Assembly (NCBI RefSeq): GCF_000426185.1
Contig: NZ_AUEW01000014.1
Location: 42,877-106,876 of the forward strand
DNA from: Cellulomonas sp. URHD0024
GTDB lineage: Bacteria; Actinomycetota; Actinomycetes; Actinomycetales; Cellulomonadaceae
Reading direction: 5' to 3'
Length of the DNA stretch: 64,000 bases
Part shown: piece by piece, positions 51,771 to 60,777 of the stretch
How the letters are laid out: the number at the start of each line of letters is the position of its first letter
How positions within the stretch are numbered: position 1 is the first letter of the stretch
Notes under the pieces: model-generated
The model's database searches: none
What the model was told of the DNA's origin: nothing
The model's input: the letters and a program-made list of their open reading frames with translations, nothing else
Translations under genes and position numbers: made by a program

Positions 51771-53192
51771 GTGGTCTTTAGCTCCTACCAGTTCGTCTTC
51801 GTCTTCCTACCGATCTTCTTCCTCATCTACTTCGCGCTGCGGCCGAACCTGCGCAACCTGTTCATCCTCATCGCGAGCCTGGTCTTCTACTACCTCGGCG
51901 ACTCGAACGGCATCACCGCCCTGCTGCTCGCCATCGTGCTCAACTACGGCGTCGGTCGAGCCCTGGGCCCGGCGGCGACCCTGACGGAGACGCCACGATC
52001 CGACGGCTGGCGGCGGGCGTGGATCGTGGTCGGGCTGGTGCTCAACCTCGCCGTCCTGATCTGGTACAAGTACGTCGGCTTCGTCACGACGACCATCGAC
52101 AACCTCGCGAGCACGCTGGGCCACCCGGGCCTCGTTCCGATCGTCGAGGTCGCGCTGCCGCTGGGCATCAGCTTCTTCGTGTTCCAGGGGATCAGCTACC
52201 TCGTCGACGTGTGGCGCGGCACCATCGCGCCAACCCGGAACCTCATCGTGTTCGGCGCGTACAAGTCGATGTTCCCGCAGCTCATCGCCGGGCCCATCGT
52301 CCGGTACAAGGACATCGCAGAGGCGCTCGACCACCGCGACGTCAAGGTCACGATGGTGTACGAGGGCATCATCCGGTTCATCACCGGCTTCGCGAAGAAG
52401 GTGCTGCTCGCCGACACGTTCGCGGTCACGGCGGACGCCCTGTTCGCGCTGCCGGACGACCAGCTGACGACGGCGACCGCCTGGATGGCGACGTTCGCGT
52501 ACACGCTGCAGATCTACTTCGACTTCTCCGCCTACTCCGACATGGCGATCGGCATGGGCATGATGATGGGGTTCCGGTTCCCCGAGAACTTCAACTATCC
52601 GTACTCGTCGGTCTCGATCCAGGAGTTCTGGCGGCGATGGCACATGACCCTGTCGGGATGGTTCCGCGACTACGTGTACATCCCGCTGGGCGGCAACCGG
52701 CGCGGCACGGTCCGGACGTACGTCAACCTCCTCGTCGTGTTCACCCTGACGGGTCTGTGGCACGGCGCAGCCTGGACGTTCGTGGTCTGGGGTCTGTGGC
52801 ACGGTCTGTTCATGGTGATCGAGCGCTTCGTCGACACGAGCAGGGTGCCAACCGTGCTCCGCTGGATCGGCACGATGGCGATCGTGGTCGTCGGGTGGGT
52901 GCTCTTCCGCGCGGAGTCGTTCGGCAAGGCGATGGACATGCTCCTGCTCATGGTCGGCGTCGGCAACGACGGGGCCGGGCGGCCGCTCGGCGAGTTCGTC
53001 ACCCCGTGGTTCCTCCTCATGGCAGCCATCGCGTGCGTGCTGGCGTTCCCGGTGTACCCGTGGGCCAAGGCGCATCTCGCGGTCCGCACCCGCGTCGTCC
53101 TGGGCGCCGCACTGTTCCCCGCGTTCTTCATCATCGCGAGCACGAAGGTGCTCGCCGGTGCGTACAGCCCGTTCCTGTACTTCCGGTTCTGA
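51771..53192 (+). CDS. MBOAT family O-acyltransferase (AlgI-like)
   Basis: 473 residues, about eleven helices, GTG start. MBOAT landmarks: FFVFQGISYLVDVWRG, FGAYKSMFPQLIAGPIVRY, YFDFSAYSDMAIGMG, FWRRWHMTLSGWFRDYVYIP, and the catalytic His331 in TGLWHGAAWTFVVWGLWHG (with His344). AlgI-type enzymes pass an acetyl group across the membrane to a periplasmic or extracytoplasmic partner for polysaccharide O-acetylation. The next gene encodes such a partner. Confidence 0.94.
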   Translation: MVFSSYQFVFVFLPIFFLIYFALRPNLRNLFILIASLVFYYLGDSNGITALLLAIVLNYGVGRALGPAATLTETPRSDGWRRAWIVVGLVLNLAVLIWYKYVGFVTTTIDNLASTLGHPGLVPIVEVALPLGISFFVFQGISYLVDVWRGTIAPTRNLIVFGAYKSMFPQLIAGPIVRYKDIAEALDHRDVKVTMVYEGIIRFITGFAKKVLLADTFAVTADALFALPDDQLTTATAWMATFAYTLQIYFDFSAYSDMAIGMGMMMGFRFPENFNYPYSSVSIQEFWRRWHMTLSGWFRDYVYIPLGGNRRGTVRTYVNLLVVFTLTGLWHGAAWTFVVWGLWHGLFMVIERFVDTSRVPTVLRWIGTMAIVVVGWVLFRAESFGKAMDMLLLMVGVGNDGAGRPLGEFVTPWFLLMAAIACVLAFPVYPWAKAHLAVRTRVVLGAALFPAFFIIASTKVLAGAYSPFLYFRF

Positions 53193-53212
53193 CACGAGAG
53201 TCCCAGGTTGTC

Positions 53213-54706
53213 ATGAAACTTCGGTACCAGAATCTCGGCCCCCGGGTGGCGGTCGTCGCGTTCATGCTCGCGCTCGTCGCGCCCGGGATCGCTGTCGCCC
53301 TCTCAGGACCGGTTCGCGCGACGGTGGCCGCCGTCATTCAGGACCCCTCCACCTGGCCGGCGCAGTCGAACCGTCTTCGTGCGGCCACCCCGTTGTGGAA
53401 CAACGCCGTGAGCGGCTACTCGACGATGCTCTACCGGCTCGGTACCTCCTCGAACGACGGCTTCGGCGTGATCGGTCGCGACCGGTGGATGTTCCTCGGC
53501 GACATCCAGAACGCCAACTTCGCGCAGGCGCTCGGGCGGCGCACGTACACGAAGGAGGAGATCGACCTCTGGGCGCTGCAGGTCGGCCAGGAGCAGCAGT
53601 GGCTCGAGACTCGCGGCATCCCCATGCTCTTCGTCGTCGGTCCCGCGAAGTGGGAGGTGTACAAGGACAAGATGCCGCGCTGGAGCGACGGGCAGATCGG
53701 CGAGCACATCTTCGACCAGGTTCTGGACGCCCACCCCGAGCTCCCGCTCGTCGACCTGCGCCAGACGCTCGTGGACGGCCGGTCGACGGCCGACACCTAC
53801 TCCGCCCTGAACAGCCACTGGACCGACTACGGAGCGCTCGTCGGGTGGACGGAGATCGCCAAGCGGCTCCAGGAGGCGCTGCCGGGCTCGCCGCCGATGT
53901 TCGTCCCGAAGGCCACCGGGGTGCACACGATCGACACCGGCAACGAGTTCGAGTCGACGATGGGGATCCGGGCCCCGAACCCCTGGACCGTGCCCGACCT
54001 GGACGAGCCGCTGCCGTCGTACGAGACCGTGCAGCAGGACGGAACGACGTCGACCACGTCCGGTACGCAGGTCACGAGCCTGCTGGACCTGCCTCGGACG
54101 ACGAAGAACCCTGCTGCGGGCAACCACCTCACCGCGCTCGTGCTGCGCGACTCGATGGGAGACGCGATCTCGCCGTACCTGCAGGCGTCGTTCGGCACGC
54201 TCGTGCAGGTGCGGCACAACATCGACGATCCCGCGCAGACGCCCAACGTCCAGGCCCTCGTGGACCTCGTCCACCCGGACGTCGTCGTGTACGAGATGGC
54301 CGAACGTCACTTCAACTCCGGACTCGTCGACCCCGGGGCGTGGCTCACGGCGAACCGCTACGACCAGGCGTCGACCGAGGGGGAGTCGTCCTGGGTCGAG
54401 GCCGAGCCGGCGGCAGCCACGATCGACGTGCGCGGCAGCCTCTCGCTGACCTCGTCGGCCGCGCTCAGCTGGACCCCGACGGGAGAGGGCGAGCAGCTGC
54501 TGCGTCTGTCGTTGCTCGCTGACGCGCCGGGCCAGCTCGTCGTGACGGCGGGCGACGGCACGTCCCAGGTCCTGCGCGTCGCACGTGACTCCAACGTGCT
54601 GTTCGCCGCGCTGCCGGCGGGGTCGGGGGGGACGGCCACGCTGTCGATCGGCGCGGGGTCCGGCGGGATGCACCTCACCTCCGCGACGGTGCGGGCCGCA
54701 CAGTGA
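53213..54706 (+). CDS. AlgX/AlgJ-like SGNH O-acetyltransferase
   Basis: 497 residues. N-terminal membrane anchor (VAVVAFMLALVAPGIAVALS), then an SGNH-hydrolase-like domain: GRDRWMFLGDIQNANFA, PMLFVVGPAKWEVYKDKMPR, the HWT segment NSHWTDYGALVGW, and VLRDSMGDAISPY with the nucleophile Ser. This is the pattern of AlgX/AlgJ, which place acetyl groups delivered by an MBOAT protein. The C-terminus adds a beta-sandwich-like region (about 385-497; SLSLTSSAALSWTPTGEGE). Starts 21 nt after the MBOAT gene. ATG 53213 is the conserved start; the frame is open well upstream. Confidence 0.88.
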   Translation: MKLRYQNLGPRVAVVAFMLALVAPGIAVALSGPVRATVAAVIQDPSTWPAQSNRLRAATPLWNNAVSGYSTMLYRLGTSSNDGFGVIGRDRWMFLGDIQNANFAQALGRRTYTKEEIDLWALQVGQEQQWLETRGIPMLFVVGPAKWEVYKDKMPRWSDGQIGEHIFDQVLDAHPELPLVDLRQTLVDGRSTADTYSALNSHWTDYGALVGWTEIAKRLQEALPGSPPMFVPKATGVHTIDTGNEFESTMGIRAPNPWTVPDLDEPLPSYETVQQDGTTSTTSGTQVTSLLDLPRTTKNPAAGNHLTALVLRDSMGDAISPYLQASFGTLVQVRHNIDDPAQTPNVQALVDLVHPDVVVYEMAERHFNSGLVDPGAWLTANRYDQASTEGESSWVEAEPAAATIDVRGSLSLTSSAALSWTPTGEGEQLLRLSLLADAPGQLVVTAGDGTSQVLRVARDSNVLFAALPAGSGGTATLSIGAGSGGMHLTSATVRAAQ

Positions 54707-55782
54707 CCACGCCGACAGGCACGTGCCTGGTCACGGGCGGTGCCGGGTTCATCGGGTGCGCCCTCTCGCCCGCGCTCGCCGACCGGTTCGACCGTGTCGT
54801 CGTGCTCGACAACCTGCACCCGCAGGTGCACGCGCGCCACGAGCGACCGGCCGCGCTGGACGCACGGGTCGAGCTCGTCGTCGGCGACGTCGCCTCTCGT
54901 GACGTGTGGGACGACCTCCTGAGCGGCGGCATCCGCCCGGACACGATCGTCCACCTGGCGGCTGAGACCGGCACGGCACAGTCGCTGACCGAGGCGACGC
55001 GGCATGCCGAGGTCAACGTCATCGGGACTACGCAGATGCTCGACGCCCTCGTCCGGCACGACGCGTTGCCGACGCAGGTCCTGCTGACCTCCAGCCGAGC
55101 GGTGTACGGCGAGGGCGCGTGGACCAGTCCCGACGGCGCCGTCGTGTACCCAGGACAGCGCTCGCACGCCCAGCTCGAGGCGCAGCGGTGGGACGCCGTC
55201 GACGGCGGGTCCGCGCTCCCTCACCGGGCGAGCCGGACCGTGCCGCGTCCGACCAGCGTGTACGGCTCCACAAAGCTCGCGCAGGAGCACGTGCTCGGTG
55301 CCTGGGCGCTCGCGGTCGGCGTCGTGCCGATCGTCCTGCGGCTGCAGAACGTCTATGGCCCGGGGCAGTCCCTGTCGAACCCCTACACCGGCATCGTGCC
55401 GTTCTTCGCCGGGCTCGCCCGCCGCGGGGAGGCCGCACCGCTGTACGAGGATGGCCAGATCGTGCGCGACTTCGTGTTCATCGACGACGTGGCCGCGGCG
55501 ATCCTCGCCGCGCTGCGGGACGGCAGGGCGACGCCCGACCCGTACGATGTCGGCTCGGGTTCGGCCAACACCATCGCGCGGCTCGCAGAGCTCGTCGCGG
55601 CCCGGTACGGGGCGCCCGCACCTGTCGTCGTCGGTCGGTTCCGCGACGGTGACGTCCGGTACGCGGCCGCCGACGTCAGCGACACGGTTCGCGAGCTCGG
55701 CTGGACGCCGACCGTCGACGTCAGCGAAGGGGTCGACCGGCTGTGCGCCTGGATCGACTCATGGGAGAGGGGTGAGGGGTGA
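54703..55782 (+). CDS. NAD-dependent nucleotide-sugar epimerase/dehydratase
   Basis: 359 residues, extended [72 protein letters not shown] (Tyr-x3-Lys), RLQNVYGPGQSLSNPYTGIV, RDFVFIDDVAAAILAAL. It is closest to the GalE/Gne-type group of surface-polysaccharide clusters; the exact NDP-sugar is not readable. An insertion (SHAQLEAQRWDAVDGGSALP) before the active-site Tyr is unusual. The GTG start overlaps the preceding stop by 4 nt. Confidence 0.92.
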   Translation: MTTPTGTCLVTGGAGFIGCALSPALADRFDRVVVLDNLHPQVHARHERPAALDARVELVVGDVASRDVWDDLLSGGIRPDTIVHLAAETGTAQSLTEATRHAEVNVIGTTQMLDALVRHDALPTQVLLTSSRAVYGEGAWTSPDGAVVYPGQRSHAQLEAQRWDAVDGGSALPHRASRTVPRPTSVYGSTKLAQEHVLGAWALAVGVVPIVLRLQNVYGPGQSLSNPYTGIVPFFAGLARRGEAAPLYEDGQIVRDFVFIDDVAAAILAALRDGRATPDPYDVGSGSANTIARLAELVAARYGAPAPVVVGRFRDGDVRYAAADVSDTVRELGWTPTVDVSEGVDRLCAWIDSWERGEG

Positions 55783-56615
55783 GGATCGCCGGAGAGGTCT
55801 CGGACGTCGTCGCTTCGCGGGAGCTGTTGGGCAACCTCGTCCAGCGGGACCTGCGCAGCCGGTACCGCGGAACGGTGCTGGGCTGGCTGTGGTCGCTGAT
55901 CAACCCGCTCGCCACCACGTTGATCTTCACCGTGGTGTTCTCGGTGATCATGAAGGTGCAGCCGACCACGGGTGCCGACGGGCTGGTCTCCTACCCCTTG
56001 TTCCTGCTCTGCGCGCTGCTGCCGTGGAACTTCTTCTCCACCGTGGTGCAGGGCGGTCAGTCGATCCTGCTGAACAACGCGAACCTCATCAAGAAGACGT
56101 ACTTCCCGCGGCGCCTGCTCCTGCTCGCGCACGTCGGCTCCTCGTTCGTGACCTTCCTGATCGAGATGGCCGTGCTGCTCGTCATCTTCGCGTTCTTCGG
56201 TGTGAACACGCTGCCGTGGATCCCTCTGCTGCTGGTCTTCATGGTGCTCGTGGCGCTGTTCGGGCTCGGCATCGCACTCGCGCTGTCGGTGTGGAACGTC
56301 TACTTCCGCGACGTGGCCCACTTCGTGGCGCTGTTCATGCAGATCTGGTTCTACGCGACGCCGATCATCTACCCCATCACGCTGGTGTCCAGCGTGGAGG
56401 GCGGATCGAGCTGGGCCTCCGGGCTGCCGCTGACCACGTTGTACGAGCTGAACCCTCTGGTCAGCTTCTTCGAGCCGATCAGGGACATGCTCTACGGCGG
56501 CACGTTCCCCGAGTGGCACATGATCGGGCTGGCGGTGCTCGCGACGGCGGTCTCCCTGCTGCTCGGCAACCTGGCGTTCCGGCGGCTGGAGCCCCGGCTG
56601 GCGGAGGAGCTGTGA
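55779..56615 (+). CDS. wzm: Polysaccharide ABC exporter permease Wzm
   Basis: 278 residues, ABC-2 type: LLGNLVQRDLRSRYRGTVLG precedes six helices (WLWSLINPLATTLIFTVVFS first), with WNFFSTVVQGGQSILLNNAN, LALSVWNVYFRDVAHFVALF and YATPIIYPITLVSS typical of Wzm/TagG. It moves the lipid-linked glycan across the membrane with Wzt. GTG start overlaps the epimerase stop by 4 nt. Confidence 0.94.
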   Translation: MRIAGEVSDVVASRELLGNLVQRDLRSRYRGTVLGWLWSLINPLATTLIFTVVFSVIMKVQPTTGADGLVSYPLFLLCALLPWNFFSTVVQGGQSILLNNANLIKKTYFPRRLLLLAHVGSSFVTFLIEMAVLLVIFAFFGVNTLPWIPLLLVFMVLVALFGLGIALALSVWNVYFRDVAHFVALFMQIWFYATPIIYPITLVSSVEGGSSWASGLPLTTLYELNPLVSFFEPIRDMLYGGTFPEWHMIGLAVLATAVSLLLGNLAFRRLEPRLAEEL

Positions 56616-57790
56616 TGGACGACGCGATGCTCGTCGAGGACGTGTCGAAGAGGTTCCGGATCTACCACGAGCGCAACCAGTCGCTGAAGTCGGCGGTGAT
56701 GCGGCGCGGTCGCGCTCAGTTCGAGGAGTTCTGGGCCCTGCGGGACGTCGACCTGGCGATCCCGCACGGCAAGACCTTCGGCCTCGTGGGGCACAACGGC
56801 TCGGGCAAGAGCACCCTGCTCAAGTGCCTGGCCCGCATCCTCGTTCCCGACTCGGGCAGGATCACGTCGCAGGGCCGCATCTCGGCCCTGCTCGAGCTCG
56901 GGGCAGGCTTCCACGCGGAGCTGTCGGGGCGCGACAACGTCTACCTGAACGGGTCGATCCTCGGGCTGTCGAGGCGGGACATCGACGCTCGGTTCGACGA
57001 CATCGTGTCGTTCGCGGGTCTGGAGCAGTTCATCGACTCGCCGGTCAAGAACTACTCGTCCGGGATGTACGTACGGCTCGGCTTCTCGGTCGCTATCAAC
57101 GTCGAGCCCGACATCCTGCTCGTGGACGAGGTGCTCGCGGTCGGCGACGAGGAGTTCCAGCGCCGTTCCCTGGAGAAGTTCCAGCAGTTCCGGGACGACG
57201 GCAGGACGGTCGTCGTGGTGAGCCACGCGCTGGGGACGATGCAGACGATGTGCGACGAGGTGGCCTGGCTCGACCACGGGCGGATCCTCGGCGTGGGGGA
57301 CCCCGAGGACATCATCGGCCGCTATGCCGGTGCGGTCGGCACGAGCGAGCCGGAGGCCCCCGACGGCGGCTCCTGCGAGGCCCGGGTCACCAGCGTGGTC
57401 GTGAGCGGTGAGCACGGTGCGGCCACGACCGTGAGCGGCGAGGCGACCCGGTTCCGGGTCGAGTGGTCTGCGGACGAGGACGTCCGCGACGTCGAGCACA
57501 CGCTCACCATCCGCACCCTGGACGGCGTGACGCTCGCGGTCGCCTCGTCGGGCGGAACGGGTGCGCGGACTCTGAAGCGTGGCGACGGCGCGGTCGAGCT
57601 GGTCGTCCCTCGACTGCCGCTCGTCGCGGGCACCTACGTCGTGGACGCCACACTCAACCGTCCCGCTGACGGGCACGTCGTGCACCGGGCGGACCACGTC
57701 GCGGAGTTCGTCGTCCACCCCGCAGCCGACTCCGACGGCTCGGTCGGGCTCGTCGCGCTCGGTGGGACCTGGGTCTCGACCGGTCGCTAG
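56615..57790 (+). CDS. wzt: Polysaccharide ABC exporter ATPase Wzt with C-terminal glycan-binding domain
   Basis: 391 residues. ATPase: VEDVSKRFRIYHERNQSLK, Walker A GHNGSGKST (59-67), LLELGAGFHAELSGRDN, signature YSSGMYVRLGFSVAI, Walker B ILLVDEVLAVGD, VVVSHALGTM. Residues about 250-391 form a beta-sandwich Wzt-C-like domain (EARVTSVVVSGEHGAATTVS, ATRFRVEWSADEDVRDVEHT). In Wzt of O9a-type systems this domain recognises a modified chain end, so export may depend on a terminal modification such as the methyl or acyl group made by neighbours. Starts on TGATG with wzm. Confidence 0.95.
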   Translation: MDDAMLVEDVSKRFRIYHERNQSLKSAVMRRGRAQFEEFWALRDVDLAIPHGKTFGLVGHNGSGKSTLLKCLARILVPDSGRITSQGRISALLELGAGFHAELSGRDNVYLNGSILGLSRRDIDARFDDIVSFAGLEQFIDSPVKNYSSGMYVRLGFSVAINVEPDILLVDEVLAVGDEEFQRRSLEKFQQFRDDGRTVVVVSHALGTMQTMCDEVAWLDHGRILGVGDPEDIIGRYAGAVGTSEPEAPDGGSCEARVTSVVVSGEHGAATTVSGEATRFRVEWSADEDVRDVEHTLTIRTLDGVTLAVASSGGTGARTLKRGDGAVELVVPRLPLVAGTYVVDATLNRPADGHVVHRADHVAEFVVHPAADSDGSVGLVALGGTWVSTGR

Positions 57791-58893
57791 CCGGCGCGGA
57801 TCGCGTCCTGGTAAGCAGCGAGCGTCGCCTCGGCGGCGGCGTCCCAGGAGAACGTCGCCGCCCGGGCGAGGCCGCGGGCCGCCCAGGCGCGGCCCGGTGC
57901 ACCGATCGCGTCGAGCAGACCTCGGGCGAGGGCGTCCGCGTCCAGCGCCGGCACCGTCGCTCCTGCGTCGCCGAGGACCTCTGCGCACGACGTCCCGGAC
58001 GACGTGACCACGGGCACGCCGTGCGCCATGGCCTCGAGCACCGGTAGCCCGAAGCCCTCCGCCAACGAGGGGAACGCGAAGGCCGACGCTCCTGCGTACA
58101 GGGCGTGCAGGTCGGCGTCCGGGACGAAGCCGGTGAACCTGACCCGCTCCCGTCGGGCCGTGGGGACGACCGGGACGGCGCCCCACCCGGGTGGGCCGAC
58201 GAGCACCAGGTCCAGGTCTGGCTGCGCCTCGGCCACCTGGTCGAACGCCTCGAGCAGTGTCGACAGGTTCTTGCGCGGCTCGACGGTGCCGGCCCACATG
58301 ACGTACGGCCGCGGGAGGGCGTACCGGCGTCGCACGTCGGCGACGTCGGCCTCGCTGGGCGTCGGGACGTCGACGCCGTGCGGCACGACGCGGAGCCGGT
58401 CCCTGTCCAACCCGGCCTCGGCGCACCGGTCCGCCGTGGTCAGGCTCGGCACGATCACGACGGCCGCACGGGCGTCCACGTCGTCGAGCGCGCGCCGGAA
58501 CCAGGCGTTGCCGTGCGGTGTGAACGCCTCGGGCCGGTCGAGGAACGCCAGGTCGTGCACCGTGACGACCAGGGGGAGCCTGGTCGGCGGCGTCGCCCAG
58601 GTCGTCGCGTGCACGACCTGTACGCCCCGGATCCGCGCCTCCGGGCGCGGCGCGCGCAGCCGCTGCCACGACTGGTAGAGCGCGGTCCGAGGCAGGCGGG
58701 AGTGCACCACCGGCACCGGCAGCGGCCCACCGACCGGCGGCGCGTCGTGCCGTGCGGCGAGCCCGACGGGCTTGACGTCGTCTCGCCGGGCCAGAGCGCC
58801 GACGAGGTTGCGGACGTACGTCCCGGACCCGCCCGGCGTGGCCTGCCAGAGCTGCTCGACGACGACGGCGGCGCGGAGCGGGGAGTCGGCCAC
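57787..58893 (-). CDS. GT4 family glycosyltransferase
   Basis: 368 residues, GTG start. GT-B: VVVEQLWQATPGGSGTYVRN at the start, VVHATTWATPPTRLPLVVTV, VVPHGVDVPTPSEADV, MWAGTVEPRKNLSTLLEAFD, PSLAEGFGLPVLEAMAHGVP. The convergent 3' end overlaps wzt by 4 nt at the shared palindrome CTAG. Paralogous to the 45.4- and 59-kb enzymes (same ATP-less PRKNL and EGFGLPVLEA motifs). Confidence 0.93.
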   Translation of the reverse strand: MADSPLRAAVVVEQLWQATPGGSGTYVRNLVGALARRDDVKPVGLAARHDAPPVGGPLPVPVVHSRLPRTALYQSWQRLRAPRPEARIRGVQVVHATTWATPPTRLPLVVTVHDLAFLDRPEAFTPHGNAWFRRALDDVDARAAVVIVPSLTTADRCAEAGLDRDRLRVVPHGVDVPTPSEADVADVRRRYALPRPYVMWAGTVEPRKNLSTLLEAFDQVAEAQPDLDLVLVGPPGWGAVPVVPTARRERVRFTGFVPDADLHALYAGASAFAFPSLAEGFGLPVLEAMAHGVPVVTSSGTSCAEVLGDAGATVPALDADALARGLLDAIGAPGRAWAARGLARAATFSWDAAAEATLAAYQDAIRAG

Positions 58894-58941
58894 GCGCTCA
58901 GACTAGGCGAGTTCCCGCACGGGGACGCGCGGCCCGGGTGC

Positions 58942-58947
58942 GAGAAT
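58942..58947 (+). promoter_or_regulatory. Candidate -10 of the next glycosyltransferase
   Basis: GAGAAT in TGCGAGAAT (TGC extended -10) 8 nt before GTG 58956. Confidence 0.35.
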
Positions 58948-58955
58948 CGGGCCTC

Positions 58956-60074
58956 GTGACCCTTCGCGTGCTGCTCGACGCCACCGCCATCCCCAGAGCG
59001 CGGGGAGGTGTGGGCCGCTATGTCGACGACCTGGTACCCGCGCTGGTCGCCACGGGGCTGGAGCTCGTGGTGGCCGCCCAGCGCGCCGACGTCGAGCAGT
59101 TCGAGGGCAGCGGTGCGCGCGTGGTCGCCGCTCCGGGAGCGGTCCGTGCGCGGGGCGCGCGGCTCGTCTGGGAGCAGACGATGCTGCCTGCGCTCGCTCG
59201 CCGGGTGCGGGCGGACGTGCTGCACAGCCCGCACTACACGCGCCCGCTCGTGCGTACCGTGCCGACGGTGGTGACGCTGCACGACGCGACGTTCTTCAGT
59301 CATCCTCATCTGCACGACGGGCTCAAGGTCCGGCTCTTCAAGGCCGCGACGCGCGGCGCGGTGCGGCACGCGGACGCGCTCGTGGTGCCCTCGGTCGCGA
59401 CGCGCGACGAGGTGCTGCGCTTCGTGCCGGGCGACCGCTCGCGGTTCCATGTCGCCTACCACGGCGTCGACGCGCGGGTGTTCCGGCCGACGGGCCCCGA
59501 CGAACGCGCGCGGGTGGCGGCGAAGCTCGGCGTGACCGGTCCGTGGGTCGCCTTTCTCGGCACCCTCGAGCCGCGCAAGAACGTGCCGGCGCTCGTCCGT
59601 GCCTGGGTGGACGCGAGCGCGGGTCGACCCGACCCTCCGGCGCTCGTCCTGGCCGGGGCACGCGGGTGGGATCAGGACGTCGACGCGGCGGTCGCGGCGG
59701 TCCCCAGCGGGCTGCGTGTCGTCGCGCCGGGGTACCTCCCGGTCGAGGACCTCGCGCCGCTCCTCGGAGGCGCGGCCGTGGTCGCCTACCCGTCGCTCGG
59801 CGAGGGATTCGGTCTGCCCGTCCTGGAAGCGATCGCGTGCGGCGCCTGCGTCCTGACCACTCGCGAGCTGTCGCTGCCGGAGGTGGGCGGAGACGCGGTC
59901 GAGTACTGCGGGACCGAGCGCCCGGACATCGCGGCGGGCCTCACACGCCTTCTCGACGACCCCGAGCGGCGTGCCGAGCTCGGCGCCGCCGCGCTGGCCC
60001 GCAGCTCGCGGTTCACGTGGGCGGCGTCCGCGCAGGCACACGTCCGGGCGTACGAGGCAGCCGTGGGACGCTGA
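58956..60074 (+). CDS. GT4 family glycosyltransferase
   Basis: 372 residues: VTLRVLLDATAIPRARGGVG at the start, VLHSPHYTRPLVRTVPTVVT, LHDATFFSHPHLHDGLKVRL, VAYHGVDARVFRPTGPDE, FLGTLEPRKNVPALVRAWVD, AYPSLGEGFGLPVLEAIACG. GTG 58956 starts the conserved region. It converges on rmlC with 3 nt between the stops. Likely transfers a sugar (perhaps rhamnose or mannose) to the growing chain; the donor is not readable. Confidence 0.92.
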   Translation: MTLRVLLDATAIPRARGGVGRYVDDLVPALVATGLELVVAAQRADVEQFEGSGARVVAAPGAVRARGARLVWEQTMLPALARRVRADVLHSPHYTRPLVRTVPTVVTLHDATFFSHPHLHDGLKVRLFKAATRGAVRHADALVVPSVATRDEVLRFVPGDRSRFHVAYHGVDARVFRPTGPDERARVAAKLGVTGPWVAFLGTLEPRKNVPALVRAWVDASAGRPDPPALVLAGARGWDQDVDAAVAAVPSGLRVVAPGYLPVEDLAPLLGGAAVVAYPSLGEGFGLPVLEAIACGACVLTTRELSLPEVGGDAVEYCGTERPDIAAGLTRLLDDPERRAELGAAALARSSRFTWAASAQAHVRAYEAAVGR

Positions 60075-60077
60075 TGC

Positions 60078-60698
60078 TCAGCCTCGTCGAAGGCCGCCCA
60101 CCCACGCCTCGACGTCGGCGAGCTGCGGCAGCAAGCCCTGCTCGCGAGCCTCGGACAGACCAGGGGCGGCGGTGTCCTTGTCCGACAGCTTCGCGGTGAT
60201 CGGTCGCCCGGCGCGGTCGGTCGTGGGCCACGCGATGCCGACCTCGGGATCGAGCGGGTGGATGCCGTGCTCGCGTTCCGGTGCGTATCCCGTCGAGCAC
60301 AGGTACAGCACCGTGGAGTCGTCCTCCAACGCCATGAAGGCGTGCCCGAGGCCCTCGGACAGGTAGATGGCTCGACGGTCGGTGTCGTCGAGCAGAACCG
60401 CATCCCAGGTGCCGAACGTCGGAGAGCCGACGCGCAGGTCGACGGCGACGTCGAGCACCGCGCCGCGAGCGCAGGTGACGTACTTGGCCTGGCCGGGGGG
60501 GACGTCGGCGAAGTGGACGCCACGCAGGACGCCCGCCTCGGACACGGAGCAGTTCGCCTGCTGCAGATCGAGCGGGTGTCCGAGGTGCTCGGCGAAGGCG
60601 TCGACCTTGAACCACTCGAGGAAGACCCCGCGCGGGTCCCCGAACTGCCGTGGCGTGATCTCCCAGGCTCCGGGGACCTTGAGCTCGCGGTACTGCAC
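60078..60698 (-). CDS. rmlC: dTDP-4-dehydrorhamnose 3,5-epimerase
   Basis: 206-residue cupin. Third step of dTDP-L-rhamnose synthesis. GTG start with GAGGAGG just upstream. Motifs: FGDPRGVFLEWFKVDAF, VLRGVHFADVPPGQAKYV with the catalytic His62, YLSEGLGHAFMALEDDSTVL, and STGYAPEREHGIHP (catalytic Tyr138). Divergent from rmlD across a shared promoter region. Confidence 0.96.
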   Translation of the reverse strand: MQYRELKVPGAWEITPRQFGDPRGVFLEWFKVDAFAEHLGHPLDLQQANCSVSEAGVLRGVHFADVPPGQAKYVTCARGAVLDVAVDLRVGSPTFGTWDAVLLDDTDRRAIYLSEGLGHAFMALEDDSTVLYLCSTGYAPEREHGIHPLDPEVGIAWPTTDRAGRPITAKLSDKDTAAPGLSEAREQGLLPQLADVEAWVGGLRRG

Positions 60699-60726
60699 GT
60701 GTTCCTCCTCTGGACGGGCGCGTCCC

Positions 60727-60748
60727 AGGGTATCGGTGCCCGTAGGCT
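60727..60748. promoter_or_regulatory. Divergent rmlC/rmlD promoters
   Basis: TACCCT on the minus strand (60732-60727) points to rmlC; TAGGCT on the plus strand (60743-60748) points to rmlD. The two -10 elements are 10 bp apart, so polymerases would compete and one regulator could control both. Confidence 0.4.
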
Positions 60749-60777
60749 TGTCCGACCCTGACCGGACGGAGATCGAC

